In this document: piece after piece, positions 36,215 through 45,078 of the stretch
Layout: each line of letters opens with the position of its first letter
Numbering within the stretch: position 1 is the first letter of the stretch
DNA from: Chitinophagales bacterium
GTDB lineage: Bacteria; Bacteroidota; Bacteroidia; Chitinophagales; Chitinophagaceae
Direction of reading: 5' to 3'
NCBI GenBank assembly: GCA_021323755.1
Contig: JAJPKJ010000069.1
Span: 22,064-86,063, forward strand
Length of the DNA stretch: 64,000 bases
The notes under the pieces: model-generated
Seen by the model: the letters and a program-made list of their open reading frames with translations, nothing else
Told to the model about the DNA's origin: nothing
The model's database searches: none
Program-made: the position numbers and the translations under genes

Positions 36215-36589
36215 ATGAATTTCCTCGGCAACATTATCTGGCTGGTATTCGGCGGTTTTCTGGCAGCGCTTGGTTATATATTTGGCAGTTTTATCCTTTG
36301 TATTTCCATCGTTGGATTGCCATGGGGAATGCAGTGTTTTAAAATTGCAGGACTTGAACTATCGCCATTTGGAAAAAAAATAGTGTCCTCCAATCGGGGC
36401 GTGGGTTGCTTATCCACTTTTTGCAATATTATCTGGTTGCTGAGCGGCGGTTTATATACCGCTTTCATTCATTTGATTTTTGCTGCTATTTTATTTATCA
36501 CCATCATCGGTATTCCATTTGCAAGACAACATCTTAAATTGATGGAGCTTTCCCTTATGCCATTTGGCAAAAGTGTCGTGTATGAATGA
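36215..36589 (+). CDS. YccF domain inner-membrane protein
   Basis: 124 aa with two copies of the YccF domain: 'IIWLVFGGFLAALGYIFGSFILCISIVGLPWGMQCFKIA' and 'IIWLLSGGLYTAFIHLIFAAILFITIIGIPFARQHLKL'. Each ends in the G-(L/I)-P motif and an 'L.PFGK' stretch. These are small integral membrane proteins of unknown role. No operon partner is evident. Confidence 0.87.
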   Translation: MNFLGNIIWLVFGGFLAALGYIFGSFILCISIVGLPWGMQCFKIAGLELSPFGKKIVSSNRGVGCLSTFCNIIWLLSGGLYTAFIHLIFAAILFITIIGIPFARQHLKLMELSLMPFGKSVVYE

Positions 36590-36642
36590 AAATAAGCCGT
36601 TTAAAAAATATTTAATTCAAGCGCTTCTAAAATTTTGAAACT

Positions 36643-38259
36643 ATGTTGGCCAGAACTTTATTAATAGCTGTTTGCTTCTTTTTTTCTTTCTCAATCATTG
36701 CACAACAAAAAGAGATATTGATCTATCATCCCATTCAAACTGATGATAAAGGCAAAATCATTCCCTGGTATGATAAAGATCCGGGCACGGCCTATAATCA
36801 TATCATCGATATCGTTTGGAATTTCTGGGATACGATGCGCCACGATATGAATGGCCTTCCGTATTATATGAATCATCAGGTGTGGAATCCGGACTTTAAT
36901 GACCCGCGCGGAATTGGTGGCGATCAGTTTGCAATGGCGCTTTCCTCTTGGCGTTTATATTATGCATATACGGGTAATGAAAGGGTGAAAGCGAATATGA
37001 ATTTTATTGCAGATTATTATCTCACGCATTCTTTGTCCGCAGCAGATGCAAAATGGCCGGATCTCCCCTTTCCCTATAACAGTTTTATCTATTCAGGTTT
37101 TTATAATGGCGATATGCGTGCTGGAGAAAATATTTTGCAGCCAGATAAAGCCGGATCGTTTGGGCTCGAATTGGTGCATTTATATAAAATCGGGGAGAAC
37201 TATCTTTATTTAGATGCAGCAGTTAAAATTGCCAATACACTTTGTGCGCATATTAAAGAGGGCAATATTAATTATTCGCCACTGCCTTTTAAAGTTAATC
37301 CCTACACGGACACGATCGGGTTGCTGAAACATTTTCACACCGGCATATGGAAAGATACCGCTGGTTACACCAGCAACTGGGCGCCGACCATGCAATTGCT
37401 GCTCGATCTAGCAGCATTGGGAAAAGGAGATGTGAAAGTTTACACAGCGAGTTTTAATAAATTGTTGTCCTGGATGAAATCCTTTCCTATGAAAGAAAAT
37501 AAATGGGGACCTTTTTTTGAAGACGTTGATGAGTGGAGTGAAACGCAGATCAATGCAATGACCTGGGCGCGTTTTATTATGGAGCATCGTGAATATTTTC
37601 CTGACTGGAAAAAAGATGTACAAAAAATCATTTCCTGGGTGCATCAAAATTTTGCAAATGATAGTTGGAAAAAATATGGGGTTGTTGTTACCAATGAGCA
37701 AAGCGTCTATCCAACACCAGCAAACAGTCATTCATCAAGGCAAGCCGCTGACGAATTGTTGTTTGTAAGTATGAGCGGGGATAGTTCCCTGTACGAAAAT
37801 GCGGTTCGGGAATTGAACTGGGCAACTTACATGGTGGACTTTAATGGTACAAACCGATTTCCTACAGATGAACCCTGGCTCACGGATGGTTATGGCGATT
37901 ATGTTCGGCATTTCTTAAGAGCGATGGATGAAGCTCCCGAGCTGGCGCCAAATGAAGACCATATTATTTCTTCCACTTCAGTTATTCAGCAAGCAGATTA
38001 TGCAGGCAATTTTAAAAAATTCATTTACCTCAATTTTGAAAAAACAGATAGCAATAAAGTAAAATTGTTTTATCGCACCTTTGATCTGCGCGGTGTAGAA
38101 AAGATAAAATTAAAAAATAAACCTTCGGGGATATTATTGGATTATAGATCCCTTTCTGAAAATAAAATCGGCGAAGGATATTCATGGAAAGCAATGAAAG
38201 AGGGCGGACTGCTGACAATACGAAGAGAAAATGGCAATAAAGTTCTTATCATCAAATGA
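36643..38259 (+). CDS. Secreted six-hairpin (alpha/alpha-barrel) glycosidase-like protein
   Basis: 538 aa with signal peptide 'LLIAVCFFFSFSIIAQQ'. The body is a series of helical hairpins: 'GGDQFAMALSSWRLYYAYTG', 'AGSFGLELVHLYKIGENYLYLDAAVKIANTLCAHI', 'NWAPTMQLLLDLAALGKG' and 'NAMTWARFIMEHREYFPDWKKDVQKIISWV'. This spacing is typical of six-hairpin glycosidases and polysaccharide lyases. A C-terminal beta-rich part (about 440-538) follows. The exact CAZy family is not recognised and no catalytic residues can be assigned with confidence. Proximity to the GH30 gene suggests glycan processing in the cell envelope. Confidence 0.65.
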   Translation: MLARTLLIAVCFFFSFSIIAQQKEILIYHPIQTDDKGKIIPWYDKDPGTAYNHIIDIVWNFWDTMRHDMNGLPYYMNHQVWNPDFNDPRGIGGDQFAMALSSWRLYYAYTGNERVKANMNFIADYYLTHSLSAADAKWPDLPFPYNSFIYSGFYNGDMRAGENILQPDKAGSFGLELVHLYKIGENYLYLDAAVKIANTLCAHIKEGNINYSPLPFKVNPYTDTIGLLKHFHTGIWKDTAGYTSNWAPTMQLLLDLAALGKGDVKVYTASFNKLLSWMKSFPMKENKWGPFFEDVDEWSETQINAMTWARFIMEHREYFPDWKKDVQKIISWVHQNFANDSWKKYGVVVTNEQSVYPTPANSHSSRQAADELLFVSMSGDSSLYENAVRELNWATYMVDFNGTNRFPTDEPWLTDGYGDYVRHFLRAMDEAPELAPNEDHIISSTSVIQQADYAGNFKKFIYLNFEKTDSNKVKLFYRTFDLRGVEKIKLKNKPSGILLDYRSLSENKIGEGYSWKAMKEGGLLTIRRENGNKVLIIK

Positions 38260-39035
38260 TTGTTCCTGGTGACCTGGGTCATCGTAGACATTGATCGCCG
38301 GGAACAGTTGTCGGTTATCCTGAAATAAGAATTCCTGAACAGAAGATCTCTTAAAAATCGTGAACTACCGGAAATGAAACAATAATAACTATTGAAAATA
38401 CGCGAAAGCTATTTTCTGTATTCTTTATCATGCTGATAGCCTAAGATCAATGCATATTCTGATGAATGCTGCAACAAGGCATTAGAGTCAGCAATGAATG
38501 GATCCTGCGATTCAGCAGCATCAAATTGACATTAACGAGAATCAACTAAGCAAAAAAGATGATGAAGTTTAGTAAAAAGATAGCGCTTAATAAACCTACA
38601 GCCATTAAAGCGATTCTGCCATTTTCATTCAGCGTGAAGAGAAGTTTTTTAGTTTTCATAAAATTTGAATTGGGTGAACGGATAAAAATTATTACGAGAA
38701 TAATGTCGCGAAAAACGTGCCAAAATATTTAAATCCAATAATTTATTTTATCAATTGTTTTAAGCGATTAGCGAAAAGGTAAATCTACTATTCAAAGATT
38801 AAAGGAGAAGTACGCATATCGCATGCTGCAATGGTTTCTCTCAGCTAACGCTGACGGCTACCTGAATGCCAGAAACGCGGAGAAAATGGATGATTGAAGA
38901 AATCAGGCGCTATGCATCAAGTGGGAGTGGGGGGAATCCAATCGAACTCCTGATGAACCCGATACCTTATTTCGAAAAATAAGATTTGAATAATTAAAGG
39001 TAGAGGTAAAATCAAGATCGCATCGACTTGAAAAA
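38260..39035. other. Gene-poor intergenic region (776 bp)
   Basis: No long ORF. It holds an imperfect stem near 38263-38305 (TGTTCCTGG / CCGGGAACA, long loop) just after the six-hairpin gene, and a 37-codon ORF on the minus strand, listed separately. The remaining sequence shows no repeats or RNA-like structure that I can support. Confidence 0.6.
38546..38659 (-). CDS. Possible 37-aa single-pass membrane peptide
   Basis: Too short for the ORF track. ATG to TAG, translating as 'MKTKKLLFTLNENGRIALMA' followed by a hydrophobic helix 'VGLLSAIFLLNFIIFFA'. A basic N-terminus plus one clean transmembrane segment is a typical small membrane protein pattern. No homologue is recognised and there is no clear ribosome binding site; coding status is uncertain. 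Confidence 0.35.
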   Translation of the reverse strand: MKTKKLLFTLNENGRIALMAVGLLSAIFLLNFIIFFA

Positions 39036-41498
39036 TTAGTTTTCCTGTCTTTCAGTGCTATGTTCAATTTTCTTTGCCTGAAAAATATCTTTCCCGAAAT
39101 CATAAGAAAAACTGAGGGAAACCCTCGCTGCGATCCTTGTCCTTTCAAAGTTTAAAAAAACACCGTTACCGTCGCGAACGAAAGCCCATTTCAGGGTATT
39201 AAAAATATCTCTGCCATTAAGGGTCAATGAAGCCTTATTATTAAGCAGCTTTATTTTTGCGCCGGCGTCAACCTCAAAACTTCCGCGGTCCCTATCTTGC
39301 CCGGTCACTCCCGGCGCGTGGTAATCGCAACGCACCTGTAGGGACATATTTTGGAACAAGAAAAAATTGTTGGTCACATTAACGTTCCAGCTAAACCCGT
39401 TGGTGTTTATTACTCCATATTCTGGTGCTCCCTCGGTTTCTGTTTGAAACAAATTTGCGTTGATAATGGAATTCCATGATTTAAGGACACTGACCCTGCT
39501 GATGATTTCCAGTCCACCAACATATTCATGAGGAAGATTTTCTGAAATGGTGGTTATTACACCGTTAACTGGTGCGGTTTCTATATGATCTATGAAATCT
39601 TTTGTGATACGATAATAGATGCTTGTCGTCAAATTCATTTTGTTTCCGACTTTGGAATAGCCCAACTCGAAACTATGAATGTCCTCTGGTAAAATATTAG
39701 GGTTGCCGAGATCATAATTCACCGGATCAGAAATATCCGGGATCGGGCTGTAATTGCGCGGTGTGGGTCTGGCAACCCTTCTCGTATAATTGAATTGAAG
39801 CTGCTGACCCGCATCGTATTTCTGTATGAGGGTAATTGCGGGATAAAGTCTGTTAATTACCACACTCACTGGGGTGATTAGCGGTGTGCCGCTACTTTCA
39901 AACCCAGCGACATATCCTTTTAAATTAGCTGCTTCCATGCGAAGCCCAAGCTGATATTCAAAATTGCTTATCTGATTTTGATAGTTCATATAAAGCGCGT
40001 GTATTTGACTATTGCTATGGAAGTAGGCAGTGAAAGGATAAAATTGGGTATATATTCCGGAAGATTTATCAAAGTTGTAAACCAATTGACCCCTGTCGTC
40101 AATACGCAAATGACTGCGATAGCCAGCAGCGAAAATGCCTTTGCCCAGGGGCAATGAATAGTCGGCTTGAATATTATAATAAGCATTGTGATTATTGATA
40201 AAAGGACGAATAATCGTGGTATCAAAAAAATCGGGGTAGCCATTCAGGTTATTGATATCAGATCTAAAATCAAGATCCGATTTATTAAATCCGTGAGCAT
40301 AGCCAATACTGAAGTCAAGTTCCTCTTTTGGCTTATGGAATGTCCTGACATAATCCAGGTTTAAATTATACGTATATCCATCTCCGTTAAAGAAATTCAT
40401 ACTCTTGATTCTTTGAAGCAGTGATTGCGCGGCATCCAACTGTTGAATATCCAGATCTTCCCTGCGGTGATTTTTGGTAATATTAAGACCTCCAGAAAAG
40501 CTCAAGAGGTTCTTAGGGTTGAGATAATATTCCATGCCTCCTTTTAAGTTATGAGAACTGTTCACGGTTGTTGAAGGAAAGATTTCATTGGAATAGACAA
40601 TGGAATCTGAAGGTTTTGCATATTCTATGTTTTGGTACCCCGTGCTGTAGACATCACTGTACTTGTAATCGTAATTCGCAAATACATTTATTTTGCTGTT
40701 TTCAAAACTTAACGCAGTGCCTGCGTTATAATTATTCCGGGTTCCCGCAGTCGAATTGAATGAACCAGTAAAGCCCAATTTTTTATTTTTCTTGAGTATG
40801 ATATTAATAATGCCCGCGGATCCTTGTGCATCATATTTTACAGAAGGATTGGTAATTATTTCAATACTCTCAATCGAATTTACAGGGATAGAAGAGAGGA
40901 TCTGGATGACATCACCACTACCGATCAGCGATGGTTTTCCGTCAATAAGAACCTGCACCCCGGAAGAACCGCGCAGGTTAACAGCACCGCTGCCGTCAAT
41001 GGTCACTGTTGGTATATTTTGCAAAAGATCGGTGGCTGTGCCGCCTTTGCTCACCAGACTTTGTTCAACGGAGAATTTCTTTTTACTTATTCCGGTCTCT
41101 GGATTTGTTTTTGCCGCAGTCACAGTTACTTCTTTCAACAGCCTGATCATGCTTCGATTCATTGATAAATTTCCCAGGTCTAATTTTGTATAATTTGTAT
41201 CAATAAATAAACTGTCCCTGTAAATGGATTGATAGCCTGTATAACTGATCTCCATTTTGAATACACCCGCCGGTATATTCCTGATGATTACAATTCCGTT
41301 GGTGTCTGACTGCGAGCCTTTGAAAACACGATTTGTTTTTTTGGCTGTTAAGACGGCGTTGGCAAAAGCAATGGGCAGGCCAGTTTGTTTATCTGCTAAT
41401 CGAAGGGTGATGGACGAATTGTTTTGTGCTGATACTGTTATAAGAAAGACTGGCGCAAATAAGGACAACAGAAAGCATTTTCTGGCGAATGTCTTCAT
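39036..41498 (-). CDS. Outer-membrane beta-barrel protein, TonB-receptor-like (OMP_b-brl_3)
   Basis: I start at the internal ATG giving 'MKTFARKCFLLSLFAPVFLI', a signal peptide; this makes 820 aa. After it comes a carboxypeptidase-regulatory-like domain ('ITLRLADKQTGLPIAFANAVL ... IPAGVFKMEISYTGYQS'). A plug follows with 'SKGGTATDLLQNIPTVTIDG' and 'INLRGSSGVQVLIDGKPSL'-type motifs, then a long beta-barrel. The barrel has 'YTRRVARPTPRNYSPIPD' and 'ELGYSKVGNKMNLTTSIYYR', as in the OMP_b-brl_3 family. It probably binds or imports a peptide or small ligand. It follows the DUF2911 gene and is likely co-transcribed with it. Confidence 0.9.
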   Translation of the reverse strand: MKTFARKCFLLSLFAPVFLITVSAQNNSSITLRLADKQTGLPIAFANAVLTAKKTNRVFKGSQSDTNGIVIIRNIPAGVFKMEISYTGYQSIYRDSLFIDTNYTKLDLGNLSMNRSMIRLLKEVTVTAAKTNPETGISKKKFSVEQSLVSKGGTATDLLQNIPTVTIDGSGAVNLRGSSGVQVLIDGKPSLIGSGDVIQILSSIPVNSIESIEIITNPSVKYDAQGSAGIINIILKKNKKLGFTGSFNSTAGTRNNYNAGTALSFENSKINVFANYDYKYSDVYSTGYQNIEYAKPSDSIVYSNEIFPSTTVNSSHNLKGGMEYYLNPKNLLSFSGGLNITKNHRREDLDIQQLDAAQSLLQRIKSMNFFNGDGYTYNLNLDYVRTFHKPKEELDFSIGYAHGFNKSDLDFRSDINNLNGYPDFFDTTIIRPFINNHNAYYNIQADYSLPLGKGIFAAGYRSHLRIDDRGQLVYNFDKSSGIYTQFYPFTAYFHSNSQIHALYMNYQNQISNFEYQLGLRMEAANLKGYVAGFESSGTPLITPVSVVINRLYPAITLIQKYDAGQQLQFNYTRRVARPTPRNYSPIPDISDPVNYDLGNPNILPEDIHSFELGYSKVGNKMNLTTSIYYRITKDFIDHIETAPVNGVITTISENLPHEYVGGLEIISRVSVLKSWNSIINANLFQTETEGAPEYGVINTNGFSWNVNVTNNFFLFQNMSLQVRCDYHAPGVTGQDRDRGSFEVDAGAKIKLLNNKASLTLNGRDIFNTLKWAFVRDGNGVFLNFERTRIAARVSLSFSYDFGKDIFQAKKIEHSTERQEN

Positions 41499-41533
41499 CG
41501 AATTGATCTGATTGTTGTGACAATAACTTTTTT

Positions 41534-42049
41534 CTAATTCACGGGTACAAGAACTGAAATCATTTCCCAATCCATCGAAAATCCTGCTGAAGAAATCTTA
41601 TATAAAAGTTGTTCCTGGACGCTTGCCCTCATTTTTGCTTTGACCTCTATGCGTAACTGATCTTTTGATTGGTCATACTTAAATGCTCCCCATTGATTCC
41701 ATACTTTATTGAAAATGGCAATCCATTCTCCCCCAGATGAAGGGATAAGAAAAAAACCATACTTTCCTTTCGGTAGTGGCTTACCGGCAACGCTAATGTC
41801 CCTGTCGGTTTCGAATGTTGTCGCTTCGTTAGCTCCTGCGCGCCATACGCTATCATATTTTACCAATCCGCCCCAGATCTTTCTGTCTTTAACTGAGGGG
41901 CTGCTATAATGAATAGTGATGGTTGCGCCATTCACCACTCCACTAACAGATGCAGGTGGGCTCACACGTGGTTTTGCCGTTTGCGAAAATGCGATAGTAC
42001 TGGCAGCTGCTGCAATCAGCAGCGTAAACAGGTGTTTGATAATATTCAT
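41534..42049 (-). CDS. DUF2911 secreted protein
   Basis: 171 aa with signal peptide '[17 protein letters not shown]'. DUF2911 hallmarks are '[20 protein letters not shown]', '[36 protein letters not shown]', and 'WQWGAFKYD'-like '[13 protein letters not shown]'. A beta-rich periplasmic protein of unknown function, common in Bacteroidota. It lies upstream of the outer-membrane receptor gene and divergent from a LytS/LytTR two-component pair. Confidence 0.87.
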   Translation of the reverse strand: MNIIKHLFTLLIAAAASTIAFSQTAKPRVSPPASVSGVVNGATITIHYSSPSVKDRKIWGGLVKYDSVWRAGANEATTFETDRDISVAGKPLPKGKYGFFLIPSSGGEWIAIFNKVWNQWGAFKYDQSKDQLRIEVKAKMRASVQEQLLYKISSAGFSMDWEMISVLVPVN

Positions 42050-42228
42050 ATTTTTAAGTTTTGTTGGAGCAAAGCTTTCCTTTATTTCATGCCCTTAAAA
42101 ATCAATTCAATTATTTTGGAATTATTTTTAACATGCAGCGGTGTTTCTTCAACCATACATTCGTTGAATAAAATGGGCAATCCGTTTAAATCAATCGGCT
42201 GTAAGAAAAAAGCGCAGTAGTTTTAATA

Positions 42229-43248
42229 ATGGAATTAATTAAAGGCACCCCCAAGGTGATCTATCTTCAGTTGTCCGTTTGGGCATCTGCTGTATTGCTG
42301 ATCTTTTTTTCCATGCTTCCGATGGATGGAATGACAAAGGCGCTGATATATACTTTGGTGAATTCAGTTGTTTATGCCCTTATAATCTACGGCAATATCT
42401 TGTTTTTGTATACCGAATTTTATGTGCGCGGAAAATGGCTTACTTATATCATTCTCGTCATCGTTTTTATTTCTGGCGCGGGGATCTTGCGTGGCTATAT
42501 CACCATTGTCGCTTACAATCATTTTTTGCATGATGCCCCCAGACCAGTAAACTTCGGCGTGCTTATTAGTTATATTCCCGCAGCTATTCTTGTTTTCGTG
42601 CTTAGTCTGATTTTTCGTGTGGCGATTGCCTATTTTACGCTGAAGCAACATGCGGATGAAATGCTTGTACAAAAAAGCACAGCCGAACTGAATTTATTAA
42701 AATCGCAGGTGCAGCCGCACTTTCTTTTCAACACTTTGAATAATATCTATTACGAAGCCTATAAGGAATCACCACGCACGGCGGTATTGGTCGAAAAACT
42801 GTCGGGCATCATGCACTACTTCGTTGACGAAAGCCCCAAGGACCTCGTCCCCATAACAACAGAAGTGCAATTTCTTGAAAATTATATTTCATTGGAAAAA
42901 ATCCGCCTGCGCTACGAAATAGAGATCAATTTTAAAAGGGACGTTGATGCAGACCTGCAAATTCCGCCTATGCTACTCATGACATTTATAGAAAATATTT
43001 TTAAACATGGCATCGACAAATCAAGCACATACAATAGAATTGATGTTTCCCTTTACCAGCAAAACGGATATCTGTATTTCAAGACAATCAATACTATTTT
43101 TGATTTGGGAGAATCCAAAGTGCACAATGGTTTTGGGATAGAAAACCTGCGCAAACGACTTTGTATGCTATACAGTTCAGATTTTGACATGTATGTTGAA
43201 AGAGGAGAAAAATCTTTTACCGCCTACTTAAAAATCCCCCTGCCATGA
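42229..43248 (+). CDS. LytS/YehU-type sensor histidine kinase
   Basis: 339 aa. Four transmembrane helices in residues 15-135 ('VWASAVLLIFFSMLP', 'ALIYTLVNSVVYALII', and so on) with no obvious ligand domain. The His_kinase motif 'LKSQVQPHFLFNTLNNIYYEA' contains the phospho-acceptor histidine, followed by 'FLENYISLEKIRLRYE'. The ATPase part has 'IPPMLLMTFIENIFKHGI' and 'GFGIENLRKRLCMLY'. It overlaps the LytTR regulator gene by 4 bp (ATGA), forming a two-component system. Confidence 0.92.
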   Translation: MELIKGTPKVIYLQLSVWASAVLLIFFSMLPMDGMTKALIYTLVNSVVYALIIYGNILFLYTEFYVRGKWLTYIILVIVFISGAGILRGYITIVAYNHFLHDAPRPVNFGVLISYIPAAILVFVLSLIFRVAIAYFTLKQHADEMLVQKSTAELNLLKSQVQPHFLFNTLNNIYYEAYKESPRTAVLVEKLSGIMHYFVDESPKDLVPITTEVQFLENYISLEKIRLRYEIEINFKRDVDADLQIPPMLLMTFIENIFKHGIDKSSTYNRIDVSLYQQNGYLYFKTINTIFDLGESKVHNGFGIENLRKRLCMLYSSDFDMYVERGEKSFTAYLKIPLP

Positions 43249-43952
43249 ATTTGAATTGCATCATTATTGATGACGAACCCAATGCCGTCAATTTACTTGA
43301 GATGCTGATCAGTCAATCAACAGAATGGAGAGTACTTGCCAAATGCTATAATGGACTGGAGGCATTGGAATTTTTGAAAACGCATAAAGTAGATTTCATT
43401 TTTCTTGATATCAATATGCCACTACTGTCTGGAATTGATCTCGCTGGTTTATTGCCAGCACAAACAAAAATTATTTTTACCACAGCCTATTCCGAATATG
43501 CTGCAGAGAGCTACACATTTCAGACGATCGACTATTTGGTAAAGCCTATCACATTAAAACGTTTCCTGGGAGCAGTTCAAAAAATCGAATCTTATTTTCA
43601 TGCATCTGAGACGAAGCAATCTGGCCAAATACCATCTGCAGAATATTTTTTTGTAAAATCGGGCAAAGTCATAAGAAAGATACTTTTGAAAGACATCTTT
43701 TATTTCGAAGGCGAAAAGGAATATGTACGCCTGGTCACTGCACAAGAACAACTATTGGTATATCGCCGCATGAAAGATATTGAGGAACAACTCTTGACCG
43801 AATTCGTCCGAATTCACAATTCATATATCGTAAAAATTAGCGCCATCACCAAGATTGAAGATAACCATGTTTTTGTAGCTGATAAACGCATACCGATCGG
43901 CGAAAAATTCAAAAATGATTTTCTAAAATCTATCGATAGAAGAAAATTTTAG
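43245..43952 (+). CDS. LytTR family response regulator
   Basis: 235 aa. Receiver: acidic pocket 'IIDDEPNAVNLLEML', phospho-acceptor in 'VDFIFLDINMPLLSGIDL', and 'TIDYLVKPITLKRF' with the conserved lysine. The output LytTR domain (about 125-230) has 'FFVKSGKVIRKILLKDIFYFEGEKEYVRLVT', 'RRMKDIEEQL' and 'FVRIHNSYIVKISAITKIE'. It should bind direct-repeat promoter sites; the divergent DUF2911/outer-membrane receptor operon is a plausible target. Confidence 0.92.
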   Translation: MNLNCIIIDDEPNAVNLLEMLISQSTEWRVLAKCYNGLEALEFLKTHKVDFIFLDINMPLLSGIDLAGLLPAQTKIIFTTAYSEYAAESYTFQTIDYLVKPITLKRFLGAVQKIESYFHASETKQSGQIPSAEYFFVKSGKVIRKILLKDIFYFEGEKEYVRLVTAQEQLLVYRRMKDIEEQLLTEFVRIHNSYIVKISAITKIEDNHVFVADKRIPIGEKFKNDFLKSIDRRKF

Positions 43953-44032
43953 GGATAACTTTTTTGAAGTTGCGCAAAAATTAAAAAGAAGTTCAAAAAT
44001 TAAAAATCTTTCGACCTCTCTTAGAATGAGCA

Positions 44033-44917
44033 TCAAATCTTCCTGAACATCTCCATAAAGGCTGTCGGAGTTAATGCGGTCTTTTTTTTAAAAAAACGAA
44101 AAAAATAAGCGCTGTCTGTATATCCAAGTTCAATGATGATTTCAGCGATGGTTTTTTCTGAAAATACCAGCAATCTTTTTGCTTCAAGAATAATCCTTTC
44201 TGTTATAAGATCTGAAGTGGTTTTATTCAGGCTAACTTTTACCATCCTGTTGAGATGTTTTTCACTTACGAACATGAGCTTTGCATATTTTCCAGGAGAT
44301 TTTACATCAACGAAGTTTTTATCAATCAGGTTTTCGAGCTGCTGCACTTTTGCCAGATAGGGAAGATTTTGTTTGGCCCGCATTTTTTCAGGCAGATATT
44401 CTCTGGACAATTCGATGTACAAAATATTTAGAAGGGAGGATAGTTTCTTAAATTTCATCAATTCATTTCCCCGGTATTCTTCCACTATTTCTTTGAAGAT
44501 TGGCTCAATTTTTTTTCGCGCTGATTTTTTTAAGGTGATCAATGGCGAATTACGCAATGAACTGAAAAATGGATAATTTTCAACTTTTTCGTAAGTAAAA
44601 CTCAAGTCATAAAACTCCTTTGTATGAAAGAAAATATAGCCGTCAATATCATCCGATAAATCCCAGGTATGTACTTTACCTGGGCCCAACATAAAAACCC
44701 TGCCAGGTGCTATAACATAATGGTTGAATTCTATATCGTGAGTGCCGCTGCCAGCGGAAAAAAGCAAGCCCATATAAAAATTGTGCCTATGCGGTAAAAG
44801 AACTAAACGATCGTGTTCTTTTAAATGCGATTTGAAATCATTTGCATAAAAATCCAATTCATTACCTGAGTGTTGAAACTGAGCAATATCATAAACAGGT
44901 AGAACTTTATTTTTCAT
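44033..44917 (-). CDS. AraC family transcriptional regulator
   Basis: 294 aa. The N-terminal cupin-like sensor domain has 'RLVLLPHRHNFYMGLLFSAGSGTHDIEFNHY' and 'PGRVFMLGPGKVHTWDLSDD'. The C-terminal double HTH includes 'YAKLMFVSEKHLNRMVKVSLNKTTSDLITERIILEAKRLL' and 'IAEIIIELGYTDSAYFFRFFKKKTALTPTAFM', complete and canonical. The effector is unknown. It lies between two unrelated sensory systems and is divergent from the PAS kinase gene. Confidence 0.9.
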   Translation of the reverse strand: MKNKVLPVYDIAQFQHSGNELDFYANDFKSHLKEHDRLVLLPHRHNFYMGLLFSAGSGTHDIEFNHYVIAPGRVFMLGPGKVHTWDLSDDIDGYIFFHTKEFYDLSFTYEKVENYPFFSSLRNSPLITLKKSARKKIEPIFKEIVEEYRGNELMKFKKLSSLLNILYIELSREYLPEKMRAKQNLPYLAKVQQLENLIDKNFVDVKSPGKYAKLMFVSEKHLNRMVKVSLNKTTSDLITERIILEAKRLLVFSEKTIAEIIIELGYTDSAYFFRFFKKKTALTPTAFMEMFRKI

Positions 44918-45078
44918 ATAAATCCATTAAAAGAAGTCTTTATTATCCAATAAAAAGAGCTTTTTATCATTGCATGAAAAAAATATCTGCCCCAGCTTTG
45001 CATAAGTAAAATTACCAATAACGAATCGGTAATTACAAAATAAAAATTCAATTTCTTTTAGAATAAAGCGATAGTAGT

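Noticed and set aside
38930-39000. tRNA-like stretch (TCGAACTCCTGATGAACCC)
   Set aside because: Resembles the T-loop side of a minus-strand tRNA, but the T-arm and acceptor stem do not pair and no anticodon arm is found.
42148-42168. TTCAAC-N9-GTTGAA inverted repeat similar to the 31698 palindrome
   Set aside because: Only 6-bp arms with different spacing; likely by chance in AT-rich intergenic DNA.
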